In this document: positions 33,856 through 43,600 of the stretch, in pieces | Layout of the letters: every line of letters begins with the position of its first letter | Position numbering within the stretch: the first letter of the stretch is position 1 | Assembly (NCBI GenBank): GCA_964615305.1 | Contig: CAZTNA010000003.1 | Coordinates: forward strand, 1-64,000 | Reading direction: 5' to 3' | From: Bog-950 sp964615305 | Lineage (GTDB): Bacteria; Bacteroidota; Bacteroidia; Chitinophagales; LD1 | Length of the DNA: 64,000 nucleotides | Position numbers and translations under genes: made by a program | The notes under the pieces: model-generated | What the model saw: the letters and a program-made list of their open reading frames with translations, nothing else | Told to the model about the DNA's origin: nothing | Database searches by the model: none

Positions 33856-35592
33856 ATGAAATCAAATCAACGCCTGTTTACCTTTGTTGTAATCGCACTT
33901 TTTTTTGGAGCCTGCAACAACTCATCTTCTGATTCATCTACAAAAAAACAAGAAGCCAAAGGCGGTGTAAAATATGGCGGAGTGTTTCGTTACAACGAAG
34001 TTGAATATTTAAAGAGTTTGTATCCACAAGGTGTTACCGAAGTAACCGGCCATAGAATTACTAATCAGATTTACGAAGGACTTGTTCATTTCAATCAAAA
34101 AGATTTGACCATTGAACCCGCTTTGGCAAAAAGCTGGGATGTGGATCCTACCGCTACGGTTTACACATTTCATTTGCACACCAATGCGCTTTTTCATGAC
34201 GATGCGTGTTTTGCTGATGGCAAAGGCCGCTTAGCAACAGCCAAAGATTTTGCCTATTGCTTTAATTTGCTCTGCACACCCGATGCAAAAAACCAGGGAT
34301 TTAGTTTTTACCGCGATATAATAAAAGGTGCTGCTGCGCTATATACTGCACGTGAAAAGAAGCAGCATGATGCTGATGAAGCCGGTGAGCTTGGAGTAAA
34401 AGCGTTGGATGATTCCACTCTTCAAATCACACTCGTAAAACCATTTGCTGATTTTCTGAATCGTTTGGCATTGCCTTTTGCTTCGGTGTTTCCGCACGAG
34501 GCAGTTGAGAAATATAAAGGCGAGTTTATTTATCACCCGGTTGGTACCGGTCCGTTTGTGTTGAAAGCGTTGAAAGCGGATGAAGCAGTGGTGTTGGCGC
34601 GCAACGAAAAGTATTGGGACAAAGATGAGTTCGGAAATCAATTGCCGTACTTAGACGGAATTAAAATTTCGTTCATTAAAGAAGATAAAACCGAGATGCT
34701 GGAGCTATCGAAAGGAAATCTGGAAATGAAATACCGTTTGCCGTTTTCCATGATTGATCAGATTTTGGATGAAAACAAAAACCTCAAAGACGAGTACAAG
34801 AAATTTCAGTTGCAGATTACCCCTGAATATTCTACACAGTTTTTCGGATTCCTGATTCCTGATAAAGTTTACGCAGACAAAAATGTGCGCCTGGCATTTA
34901 ATTATGCTATCGACCGCGCTAAGATTGCTGACTATACTGCCAAAGGCGAAGGTGTTCCTGCACTTTATGGTTTTGCTCCACTTTCGATGCCGGGCTATGA
35001 TAATGCACAAGTGAGAGGATATTCGTTTGATGTAAAGAAGGCGAAAGAGTATTTGGCGAAAGCCGGCTACCCTGATGGCAAAGGATTTCCGAAAATTACT
35101 TTAGAGATAAACAGCGGTGGCGGAAGAAACTTAGATGTGGCGGAAGCGATTAAAACCATGCTGACCGATAACCTGAATATTGAAATTGAACTGACGCAGG
35201 TGCTGTGGGCGCAACACATCAACAATATTGAAACAGGCAAAGTTGGTTTCTGGCGTTTTGGCTGGGTGGCCGATTATCCAGACCCAAATAATTTCTTCAA
35301 CCTGTTCTACGGAAAAAATGTTCCTGCAACGCTTGCCGAAAACTCCTACGCCAATCCTACGCGCTACAAAAATGCCGCTTATGATGCACTGTATGAAAAA
35401 TCGCTGGTAACTACTGACGCACAGGAACGCAGTAAATTGTATGCGCAACTCGACCAGATGATTGTAGATGATTCTCCGGTGCTGCTTATCTATTATAATA
35501 TGAACCGCAGATTGTTGCAGCCATACGTAAAGAACTTTCCAAACAACGGTATGGAGTACCGCTTGTTTAGAGAAGTGTGGTTTGATAAGTAA
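33856..35592 (+). CDS. ABC-type peptide-binding lipoprotein (solute-binding family 5)
   Basis: 578 residues with a lipobox (ALFFGAC, Cys20). The SBP_bac_5 fold is clear: GGVFRYNEVEYLKSLYPQ near the N-terminus, NQIYEGLVHFN, LAKSWDVDPTATVYTFHL, then HPVGTGPFVLKALKADE-VVLARNEKYW. Such proteins bind oligopeptides or similar solutes outside the inner membrane and feed them to a permease. No permease or ATPase is next to it here. It ends the xth operon. Its TAA stop directly abuts the stop codon of hflX on the other strand, with no base between. Confidence 0.9.
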   Translation: MKSNQRLFTFVVIALFFGACNNSSSDSSTKKQEAKGGVKYGGVFRYNEVEYLKSLYPQGVTEVTGHRITNQIYEGLVHFNQKDLTIEPALAKSWDVDPTATVYTFHLHTNALFHDDACFADGKGRLATAKDFAYCFNLLCTPDAKNQGFSFYRDIIKGAAALYTAREKKQHDADEAGELGVKALDDSTLQITLVKPFADFLNRLALPFASVFPHEAVEKYKGEFIYHPVGTGPFVLKALKADEAVVLARNEKYWDKDEFGNQLPYLDGIKISFIKEDKTEMLELSKGNLEMKYRLPFSMIDQILDENKNLKDEYKKFQLQITPEYSTQFFGFLIPDKVYADKNVRLAFNYAIDRAKIADYTAKGEGVPALYGFAPLSMPGYDNAQVRGYSFDVKKAKEYLAKAGYPDGKGFPKITLEINSGGGRNLDVAEAIKTMLTDNLNIEIELTQVLWAQHINNIETGKVGFWRFGWVADYPDPNNFFNLFYGKNVPATLAENSYANPTRYKNAAYDALYEKSLVTTDAQERSKLYAQLDQMIVDDSPVLLIYYNMNRRLLQPYVKNFPNNGMEYRLFREVWFDK

Positions 35593-36825
35593 TTACTCGG
35601 CTGTATACTCCGTGTAATCCTGCCAGTAACCGGCTTTATACGGGTATCTTTCCAAGTATAGCTTCTTCACTTTCTGAAAAAGCAGTTCTCGCAAATCGGC
35701 TGTGTTGCGGTTTTGAACCGCAGAAACAAAAATACAGTTGTCGTGTGTTTTGCTCATCCAGCTTTGCTGCAATTCGCTGAGCAAGCTTTTGCGTACATCT
35801 TCCGGTAAAAACTCATCGAAATTTTTTTGCTCATACAAATCCATCTTGTTGAAGATGACAACAACCGGCTTTGCTTCACACTTCAACTCCTTCAAAATTT
35901 CGTTCACCACATTCATTTGGTCTTCAAATGCAGGGTGTGAAATATCAACCACATGCAAAAGAATATCAGCTTCTATAGCTTCATCTAAAGTTGATTTGAA
36001 GCTTTCCACTAAATGATGCGGCAGCTTGCGGATAAAACCAACTGTATCGCTCAACAAAAACGGAACTGCGTTAAAAGTTACTTTACGCACAGTGGTATCA
36101 AGCGTGGCAAAAAGTTTGTTTTCCGCAAACACCGTTTCTTTGGCCAGCAAATTCATGAGTGTTGATTTGCCCACGTTAGTATAACCCACCAGCGCCACAC
36201 GAATCATTTCGCCACGGTGTTTTCTTCGCACTTCGTTTTGCTTGTCAATTTCCTTGAGCTTGTCTTTCAACAAAGAAATTTTCTTCTCTGCCATCCGCCT
36301 GTCGGTTTCAATTTCTTTTTCACCGGCACCGCCCCGCGTTCCTGTTCCTCCGCGCTGGCGCTCCAAGTGTGTCCACATACCCTTCAAGCGCGGCAACATA
36401 TATTGCAGTTGCGCTAACTCAACTTGTGTTTTTGCCTGCACGGTTCGTGCGCGTTGAGCAAAGATGTCAAGTATCAGCATGCTGCGGTCAAGCACGCGCT
36501 TCTTCAAAACTTCTTCGATGTTGCGTTGCTGTGATGGCGAAATTTCATCGTCAATGAGTATTAGGTCAACGTTCTTTTCCTCTACAAATTTTTTAATCTC
36601 TTCCAGTTTCCCTTTACCGAGATACGTTTTGTTGTCGGGGTGCGGCAGCTTTTGCGTGAAACGTTTCAGTGTTTTTACCCCATCTGTTTCGGCAAGAAAC
36701 TCCAACTCGTCTAAGTATTCGTTGGTCTGTTCTTCGGTTTGCTCCTTGGTAACAAGCGCCACCAGTACAGCAGTTTCTATATGAACAATAGTGTTGTCGG
36801 TTTTAAACTTTACTTTCTCTTTCAT
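35593..36825 (-). CDS. hflX: GTPase HflX
   Basis: 410 residues. The N-terminal HflX domain includes KTYLGKGKLEEI and DDEISPSQQRNIE, then a glycine-rich linker (ERQRGGTGTRGGAGE) and a coiled segment (about 170-205). The G domain follows with G1 GYTNVGKST (residues 214-222), G3 DTVGFIRKLP and G4 NKMD. HflX binds the 50S subunit and splits stalled ribosomes under stress. It is convergent with the solute-binding gene with zero spacing, so readthrough between them is possible. It lies 12 bp downstream of the next minus-strand gene. Confidence 0.95.
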   Translation of the reverse strand: MKEKVKFKTDNTIVHIETAVLVALVTKEQTEEQTNEYLDELEFLAETDGVKTLKRFTQKLPHPDNKTYLGKGKLEEIKKFVEEKNVDLILIDDEISPSQQRNIEEVLKKRVLDRSMLILDIFAQRARTVQAKTQVELAQLQYMLPRLKGMWTHLERQRGGTGTRGGAGEKEIETDRRMAEKKISLLKDKLKEIDKQNEVRRKHRGEMIRVALVGYTNVGKSTLMNLLAKETVFAENKLFATLDTTVRKVTFNAVPFLLSDTVGFIRKLPHHLVESFKSTLDEAIEADILLHVVDISHPAFEDQMNVVNEILKELKCEAKPVVVIFNKMDLYEQKNFDEFLPEDVRKSLLSELQQSWMSKTHDNCIFVSAVQNRNTADLRELLFQKVKKLYLERYPYKAGYWQDYTEYTAE

Positions 36826-36837
36826 TTACTTTTCAAT

Positions 36838-39150
36838 TTACATAGAGCCGCATTTGCGCAAACAATCTTTTGCCAGTGTGCGGTCTGCATCACTTAATCC
36901 TTCGAAATTCGCCACGCGGTTCAAATATTCTTTCGTGTTGTCGCAATCGCTTTTTCTGAAATACAGAACGCCAAGATTAAGCAGAATGGTTGGATTATCG
37001 GGGTTAAGTTTGTCGGAATGCTTATATAGTCTAATACATTGCTCCACATATTGGCGTGACTCGCTGCTGTTCTGATTAATAAAATACTTGCAGCACTCAG
37101 CCGCAAAATTATAGGCCGTGAGATTGAACTTGTCTAATTTTATAGCGAGTTCAAATTTTTCTAATGCCATTTTGTAATTCTGTTGTTGGAACAACACGGC
37201 ACCCAACCCGACTTGCGCTGAAGCATACGCTTCGTTTTGTTGTATAGATTGCTGATAAAAACTTTGCGCTGTAAAAAGGAATTGGGTTTTTGTTTCCGTG
37301 GATGATGCAGTTAAAGCTCTTTTGTAATAAATCTGTCCGAGCATTTCTTTTCCTTTGTAAGCATCTACCGAACCGGATGCAGATTTAATGGCAAACCCCT
37401 CCGCAATATCTATTTTACCAACTCCGACAAAGTATGCAGCTGCCAATAAATTATTGTCGGTTGTTTTATAATCGAAGGGTGAGTAAAGCGGATTTAGAAG
37501 TTTATTAACTGCCGTTGCCAATGTGCTGTTCGCGATTTGTTGTGTTGAAGAAAAGGTTATCGAAGAAGAATCCTCAGGAGACTTTTTTCTGGTATAAACA
37601 CAAGCTACCGCATCGGCATAAGCAAGTTTAAAGTCGCTTTCATTAAATAGATAGTTGTGCAGCGAAGCAAACTGCGGACGAAACAACACTACATAATTGA
37701 AGTGGTGGGCGGTGTCTTGTTTTTCAAAAGCATTAGGAAAAGTAACTGCTTCTGCAAATGTACTGAAGAAATCAACCGGAAATACATCGAGGTCGCGCAG
37801 GTCTATATACGTTTTGAATTCGGGTTGTAGTTTCCAAAGCAGATATGATGAAGTAAGATAATCGCTGAAACAGTTGCCTGTTAGTTTTTGTTGCTGAACA
37901 AACCCTGCTGCACCAGAAGGGTTGTTGATGGACAACACCTCCAACCCAAATCTGTCGCGGCTGCTGGTTATTGTGTAGTATTTGTTGGTGATGATAGAAA
38001 AATATAAGAGCAAAGAACCAAAAACCAAGAACAAGGAAGGTGCAGAAGTTTTTTTCGAAGTAATAGCTTTTGTCAAAAGAAAACTCAGACCAAACACAAG
38101 CAGCGGAAACGAAATCAAAACAAGAAAAACAATATTGCGATAAGCTGTAGCCGCCAGATAAAAAAATGCGACAAACGCCAACAGATAACCCACGCCAAAT
38201 TCTTCAACAAACAATCTAAAGCGGTTTTGTTTCTTTTTTTGCGTCAAGAAATAAAGCGTGGTTCCCGCTATTCCAACACCTAATAACCCAATAGACCAAT
38301 ACACATTCCATTGCCAGTACTCGGGCATTGTATAGTCGAAAAGCTCTGTGGTGTACTTATTCTCGTAAACCTGTCCGAGAATTTGAAGCGGACGCAACAA
38401 CAGTTTTATGCCGTTGGGATTTACAACTACAGCTGCTAGTTGTAACACGAGGAGCAACGATATTTTTTTCGGCAACTCTGATTTTCCTGAAATCAACTTC
38501 CGTTGCAACAAAAAATATTCTATCCAACTGCCTACCACAAAAATGGTAGTGAGTACAATACCCACTCCGAATGCTTCGTGGAGATTAGCCCAGATTACTT
38601 GCAGCGGCACCAGCAGATAAGTTTTATTGGATGGTGATTTCTGCTCTCTCCACAGCAAATACAAAAACACCACGGAGAACAAATGCGAAAACATTTCCGG
38701 CCTGCCTATAATACGGTATTCAATTGCAATCAGTGAGGTTAAAACAGCGAATACAGCTGTCTCACTTCGCGGTTCGGCATTTGAACCTTGAAACTGCTTT
38801 GCAAGCTTGAAAAGAAAATGAATAATGAGACATGAAACAATTGCCTGAAGAATAAAAACACATTCGGGCCCTGAAACTTTTGAAATAAGTGCATAAAGAA
38901 CTTCACTGCCCCACTTTACATTTATCCATTCAGTGCCGTTGTGTGTAAAGCTGAAAATATCTTGCTTAGGAACTTGTAGGTTCTCTAATATCCATTCACC
39001 GGTTCGTATTTGCCACCAGAGGTCGGGTTCTCTTAAATTTTTAATGCTGAATGCTATGGCAATTAGAAAAACAAGGGTAACCCCCAACCCCCTAAAGGGG
39101 GCTTTAAAGAAAAAATCAAAAGCAGGAGTCTGTGTGTTTTGTTGTTTCAT
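36838..39150 (-). CDS. Polytopic membrane protein with C-terminal TPR repeats (GT-C-like)
   Basis: 770 residues from the ATG at 39150 (MKQQNTQTPAFDFF); a start at 39192 is less likely. After a short cytoplasmic part come about ten membrane helices. The first loop holds LREPDLWWQIRTGEWILEN and VPKQDIFSFTHNGTEW, a pattern seen in GT-C-type sugar transferases and related proteins. The last 250 residues carry TPR repeats (YASAQVGLGAVLFQQQNYKMA, NPTILLNLGVLYFRKSD). Residues 16-24 (KAPFRGLGV) are encoded by a copy of the palindromic repeat, which lies in frame before the first helix. Catalysis is not shown; an envelope glycan or lipid role is a guess. It is unusual for repeat DNA to be coding. Confidence 0.7.
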   Translation of the reverse strand: MKQQNTQTPAFDFFFKAPFRGLGVTLVFLIAIAFSIKNLREPDLWWQIRTGEWILENLQVPKQDIFSFTHNGTEWINVKWGSEVLYALISKVSGPECVFILQAIVSCLIIHFLFKLAKQFQGSNAEPRSETAVFAVLTSLIAIEYRIIGRPEMFSHLFSVVFLYLLWREQKSPSNKTYLLVPLQVIWANLHEAFGVGIVLTTIFVVGSWIEYFLLQRKLISGKSELPKKISLLLVLQLAAVVVNPNGIKLLLRPLQILGQVYENKYTTELFDYTMPEYWQWNVYWSIGLLGVGIAGTTLYFLTQKKKQNRFRLFVEEFGVGYLLAFVAFFYLAATAYRNIVFLVLISFPLLVFGLSFLLTKAITSKKTSAPSLFLVFGSLLLYFSIITNKYYTITSSRDRFGLEVLSINNPSGAAGFVQQQKLTGNCFSDYLTSSYLLWKLQPEFKTYIDLRDLDVFPVDFFSTFAEAVTFPNAFEKQDTAHHFNYVVLFRPQFASLHNYLFNESDFKLAYADAVACVYTRKKSPEDSSSITFSSTQQIANSTLATAVNKLLNPLYSPFDYKTTDNNLLAAAYFVGVGKIDIAEGFAIKSASGSVDAYKGKEMLGQIYYKRALTASSTETKTQFLFTAQSFYQQSIQQNEAYASAQVGLGAVLFQQQNYKMALEKFELAIKLDKFNLTAYNFAAECCKYFINQNSSESRQYVEQCIRLYKHSDKLNPDNPTILLNLGVLYFRKSDCDNTKEYLNRVANFEGLSDADRTLAKDCLRKCGSM

Positions 39151-39230
39151 GAGTTGCTCCCAATGAAAATAAAAAAGGACTGCATAGTGCAATCCTGTTT
39201 TGTATTTACTCTCCTTTAGGACTGGGTTTA
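39080..39230. repeat. GC-rich palindromic repeat, copy R4 (split, partly coding)
   Basis: ACCCCCAACCCCCTAAAGGGG and GCTTTAAA at 39080-39107 match R2 and R3 but lie inside the membrane/TPR gene. The right-hand part (TTTTGTATTTAC, then CCTTTAGGACTGGGTTTA) is at 39197-39230 near the stop codon of the Nfu gene. The start codon of the membrane gene falls between the two parts. Confidence 0.7.
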
Positions 39231-39815
39231 CTCTGCTTCTGCCACTACTTCTTCTACCTCGGGCACCATACGTTTTAGCAAGCCTTCAATACCAGATTTT
39301 AGCGTAAGTTTTGACGAAGGACAACCACTGCACGAACCCTGTAGCGCCAGCGTAACCACACCATCTTCGAAAGACCTGAATTCTATATGGCCACCATCCA
39401 TTTGTATGGCCGGTTTTACATACTTATCAAGTAACTCTTTAATTTTTTCTTCCGGAGAATCGTTAGCTGCGTTCGCATTTTGTTCTTGCAAAATATCTTT
39501 CGGCAGCAACGAGTCGTCCACCGGCTTCTTGCCGCTCTTTAAAAACTGAGCGAGCGTGTCTTTCAACTCGGGGGTAATTTCAAACCATTCGTATTCGGCT
39601 TTCTTGGTAATGGTTACAAAGTTATTGGCAACAAACACTCCGTTTACAAATGGAATTTCAAAAAGCGTTTTGGCTAACTCTGAGCCGCCACTCATTTCTT
39701 TTGATTTAAAATCAAGTTGAAAATTTGGAAGAATATGGCGGTTTGTAACAAACTTAACACTCTCCGGGTTTGGGGTCATTTCGGTATAAATTTCAATTAT
39801 GTCGGCTGTATTCAT
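39228..39815 (-). CDS. Nfu/NifU-type Fe-S cluster scaffold protein
   Basis: 195 residues from the ATG at 39815 (MNTADIIEIYTEMTPNPESVKFV). The N-terminal Nfu_N domain (TPNPESVKF, VNGVFVANNFVTITK) is followed by a linker and the C-terminal NifU domain. The latter carries the cluster-binding CxxC in LQGSCSGCPSSKLTLKSGIE. The family assembles and delivers [4Fe-4S] clusters to client enzymes in the cytoplasm. No isc/suf genes are adjacent. The second half of repeat R4 ends at its stop codon. Confidence 0.93.
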   Translation of the reverse strand: MNTADIIEIYTEMTPNPESVKFVTNRHILPNFQLDFKSKEMSGGSELAKTLFEIPFVNGVFVANNFVTITKKAEYEWFEITPELKDTLAQFLKSGKKPVDDSLLPKDILQEQNANAANDSPEEKIKELLDKYVKPAIQMDGGHIEFRSFEDGVVTLALQGSCSGCPSSKLTLKSGIEGLLKRMVPEVEEVVAEAE

Positions 39816-39894
39816 AAACCTAATTTTATGAGGCAAATGTAGCAGAATGTGTTTTTTTGTATCAGGGGTTCAAAACTCTTAACACCTTTGCGCC

Positions 39895-40155
39895 ATGAAG
39901 CTACACTTGCAGATAAAGCCGTCCTCAAAAATCAATGAAATTTCGCGCGATGTTGCCGGCAATTGGAAAGTTAAAGTACAAGCACCACCGGTGGATGGCA
40001 AAGCCAACAAATACCTAATAGAGTACCTGAGCGGTGTACTGCAAATTCCCAAATCAAAAATTGTTTTGTTGAAGGGGGAAACCAGTTCGTTTAAAACTCT
40101 GGAAATAGAAATGGATGAGGCAACTGTAATAAAAAGATTACTCGCCTATTGCTAA
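39895..40155 (+). CDS. DUF167 / YggU-family protein
   Basis: 86 residues, the usual length. The family motif is visible as KVKVQAPPVDGKANKYLIEYL, followed by SKIVLLKGETSSFKTLEI. Its cellular role is unknown. The gene overlaps recX tail to tail by 18 bp (40138-40155), so the last codons of each are encoded on opposite strands of the same DNA. Confidence 0.93.
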   Translation: MKLHLQIKPSSKINEISRDVAGNWKVKVQAPPVDGKANKYLIEYLSGVLQIPKSKIVLLKGETSSFKTLEIEMDEATVIKRLLAYC

Positions 40156-40599
40156 CTCGTTTGCTACTGCTTTTGCAAAATTCATCTCGTAGCCTTTCGA
40201 AAGCAGAAATCGCAACAGTTTTGTTTTCCGCTCACTCATTGTTTCCGCCTTAATTGTTGACCACTTTTTTATGGCAACATTATTCATTTGTGATTTATAC
40301 TCTGTTTCATCAATATCTTGTATGTATTTTTTTATGGTAGGTGTTTCAATTTTCTTGACCACAAGTGCTGCTTGAATTTTTTGTTTTCCCCACTTTTTTT
40401 TAACACGAGCTGCTACGAAGAATTTTGTGTATCGGTCCTCATTTAAAAAGTTTCCGTGTTGCAATTTCTGCAGGTAAGCGCTGTGTTCGTTCTTCGGCAC
40501 TTTCAGTTTAAACAGCTTTTGTCGCACATCATTCGCGCATCGCTCCTGATAAGCGCAATAGTTACAAAGCTTTTCGTAGAGTTGTTTATCAAGAATCAT
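40138..40599 (-). CDS. recX: RecX, RecA regulator
   Basis: 153 residues, typical length. The three-helix RecX repeats are visible: LCNYCAYQERCANDVRQKL, FLNEDRYTKFFVAARV-KKWGKQKI, and RKTKLLRFLLSKGYEMNFA. RecX limits RecA filament growth. recA is not in the window. It overlaps the DUF167 gene by 18 bp. A 14-bp inverted repeat lies directly upstream of its start codon. Confidence 0.9.
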   Translation of the reverse strand: MILDKQLYEKLCNYCAYQERCANDVRQKLFKLKVPKNEHSAYLQKLQHGNFLNEDRYTKFFVAARVKKKWGKQKIQAALVVKKIETPTIKKYIQDIDETEYKSQMNNVAIKKWSTIKAETMSERKTKLLRFLLSKGYEMNFAKAVANELAIGE

Positions 40600-40659
40600 A
40601 AAAATAGTTGCCGCATTTCTATTACAAACTAAATGTAAAAGAACACGGCAACTATTTTT
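40600..40659 (-). terminator. Long inverted repeat between the macroglobulin gene and recX
   Basis: AAAAATAGTTGCCG (40600-40613) and CGGCAACTATTTTT (40646-40659) form a perfect 14-bp inverted repeat with a 32-nt loop. On the minus strand the 3' arm ends in TTTTT and touches the recX start codon. It can terminate the macroglobulin transcript, and any transcript that goes on would fold against the recX start. Confidence 0.6.
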
Positions 40660-40674
40660 TCTAAAACTGAACCT

Positions 40675-43600
40675 CTACTGATTTATAAGCACCTTGTCTA
40701 AGCCCACCCACACTTTATTTTCGTTGGTGTAGTATAAATAGGCTGACGAAGCAGGCGCGGCAAACTCACCGGGAATTTCTGCTTTCAAATCAAGGTTGAT
40801 TTGTTTTTGCTCGTTTGGAGCAAGGTCCCGATAGTAGCAGGCAATGTTGTTGCCAACAATTTCATAAAAATCTATTGTGCCTTTTTCCATCATCTCCCTC
40901 AATTGCCAAGGTTGTGCACCAAATCCTGCGGGTATCCCGATAATGGCCATTGTCATTGGCTGGCCTTCGCTGGTTTTGTTTTTTATGGTTGTAGATAGGC
41001 GAAGCGTTTCTCCCACTTTTACTTGTCTGGCAGAAAGTTTTGTTTCTATCTCTACTACACACAGCTTTGAGCTTTCGGGTATTGTTGTGTGGTATGAAAC
41101 ATTCATGGCGTATGGAAGCGCCTGTTTGCAATCTTTAAAGCGCACTTCTACTTTCTGGTTGCCTTGCTGAACAAATTTTTCTAACCCTTCAATTACAATA
41201 TTGTTGCGTTCGCCTTTTGTGTAGCTTTTTTCTGCTACCATTTTGTTGTTAATGAGAATTTCTATGGTGCCGTCCTCATCTGTTTTTTTGGCAAACTCAG
41301 CATATTTTGTAAGACTCTTTAGCGAAAGCACTGTTGCTTGTGTAGAGCCAAATCCTCCATAGCCACTTCGCGCTCCTACTAAAAATTTTACCGCGCTGGT
41401 TACGCTAGTCACATCTGGCTGTGTTGTTTTAAGCATAGCAAGCAAAATAAGTGCGGTGGTTTCTGTTTTTAAGCTTGCTCCGGCACTACGGGTAATCGAA
41501 TGCTTTTTACCTGTCCAAAAGCCGGCTTCGTTTCTTGCACTAATAAGTTGTGCAACCATTTTTTCTCCGCGCTCATGTTCTCCTACATTCAGCAATGCAT
41601 TTGCACATAGCGCCATCAGGTACGGGTCGTTGTTCCTTCGTGCTTCTTTCTCCACAGCATTTAGTTCTTTTGCTATGTCTCTGTATCCTGCTTCACTCAA
41701 CGCATAAACAATGTAAGCGTTGGTAATATCTGCATCTGCACCACCAAACGAATCAAGCGCGCGTGGGTTCTTTTTAAATCCTCCATCGCCATCTCTCTTT
41801 TCCATCAACAGTTTTGCGGTGCGTTCAATCATTTTGTCATCAACTCCGGCATATACACTCTTCATATCTACAAACTCCATTAGGCCGTAAGCCGTGAGTG
41901 CTTCGTGTGCGGGTGCCGCGCCAAACCATTCGTAGCCATTTTCTTTAGTTTCAAAAGCAACTAGTTTTTTATAGCCATCCTCTAAAAGTTTAGTGGCGCG
42001 TGCTTGTATTTTTGGATCGTCTATTTTCATGGTCTTTAAGTATTGCAACGCCATAATGTTTGGATACGTGGATGACGAAGTCTGCTCAAAACATCCGTAG
42101 GGCTCGCGAAGAATTGACTCAACGCCACTCATCAACTCTGTCATAATATTCGGATACGCATGGAAGTCAACCTTCATAGAACCCTCAACAACTTTTGTAG
42201 GGTTGATGAAAAACTCTTTTTCCAAATCTTGCCCACTTAAAGAAATGTTTGCCGGAAAACCTTTTGCAACCACACTAATGTTTTTGACAATAGCATCGTT
42301 AAATTTAGATGAGTTGAACCTTATTTCTATTTGTCCTTCACCAATTTGATTGGCCGCTATTGCTTCAATAAAAATCAATTTCGATTGCTGAGCGGCTATC
42401 ATTACATCACTGTGCTTCGAAATTATGCTCAACTGTTTAGGTGCTGCAATAAACATGTGCCCACTTACATCTGATGAAGTATTGTTCTTCATAAAAACCG
42501 GAATCATCAACTTATCTCCTACAACCAACTCGGTTGGTATTTTTGCGTCTAAACCAAATGGCAGATTAGTAGAAAAATTTGTTTCTGTTCTTCCAATAGA
42601 ACCATCTACACCAAAACCTTCAACAGTTGTTTTAAATGATGAAACCAAATCGTTGGTTACAAACTCCACCTTTGCGCGGCCGCCTTGGTCAGTTACTACA
42701 TTCCCGCTCCAAAATACGGTAGAAGCAAAATCATTTCGCGTAGTATCAGCAGTCGGGTGGTTTTTTTTCGGAAATTCTTTAGCGCGGTAAAACACAACCG
42801 CATTTTGTTGTTGGCTGTTTTTATCGAAGTTTTCCAATTCGGTAAAACGCAGGTCCACAACTTTAGTTTTCTCTAGTTTATGTTCATCAATAACAGTAAT
42901 CGGATTATTATCTTTAGGGTCTTCGGTCAAGTCTTTCGGTACGTTCATCCAGTCGGCTACAGGTACGGCAGCCTGAACTTGCTGCTCCACTTTGTTTTTC
43001 TTTGTGGCAATTGCAAACACACGTTGAACATCTTCAGCGGCAAAATCAATATCCCCTTCGTTTTCCATCACCATCTCTATCCGCTTTTCGGCACCACCAC
43101 GGCCCACTGCCATAGGCGCTGCTCTGTATTGCATTACTCGTGATTGATCGTACAGGTAATAACTATAACTGTTACCATAATTGTAAATGACTTGGGTTTG
43201 TGGGCTGTAGCCGTCTGCTGTTATTTGAATTTTATTGGTAGAAGTTATGTCGAAACGACTGAACGTAAACTTTCCGTCTTTATCGGTAATAGTGCTTTTT
43301 GTAGTTCCGGTCATCTTAATTTGTGCTCCCTGAAGCGGCTTGTATGTGTAGCCGTTGTAAACTATGCCGCTGAACTCCGCTTTTTCTGCTGCGTGCATTA
43401 TCTGCGGAAACTCTTCGTCATTAATTTGTTGCCATGAATATTTTCTCCAACCGCTAGTCATCATCAACAGGTCGAGTGCGCGGTCCGCTTTTGCTTCTTT
43501 TTTATTGAAATAAAAATTTGGTTCTTCTACTTTCTCCTTCAATTCTGGTTCCAGTAAAATTTTTGAAAGTATATTCCCCTGTTTGTCGTCAGCAAACGAA

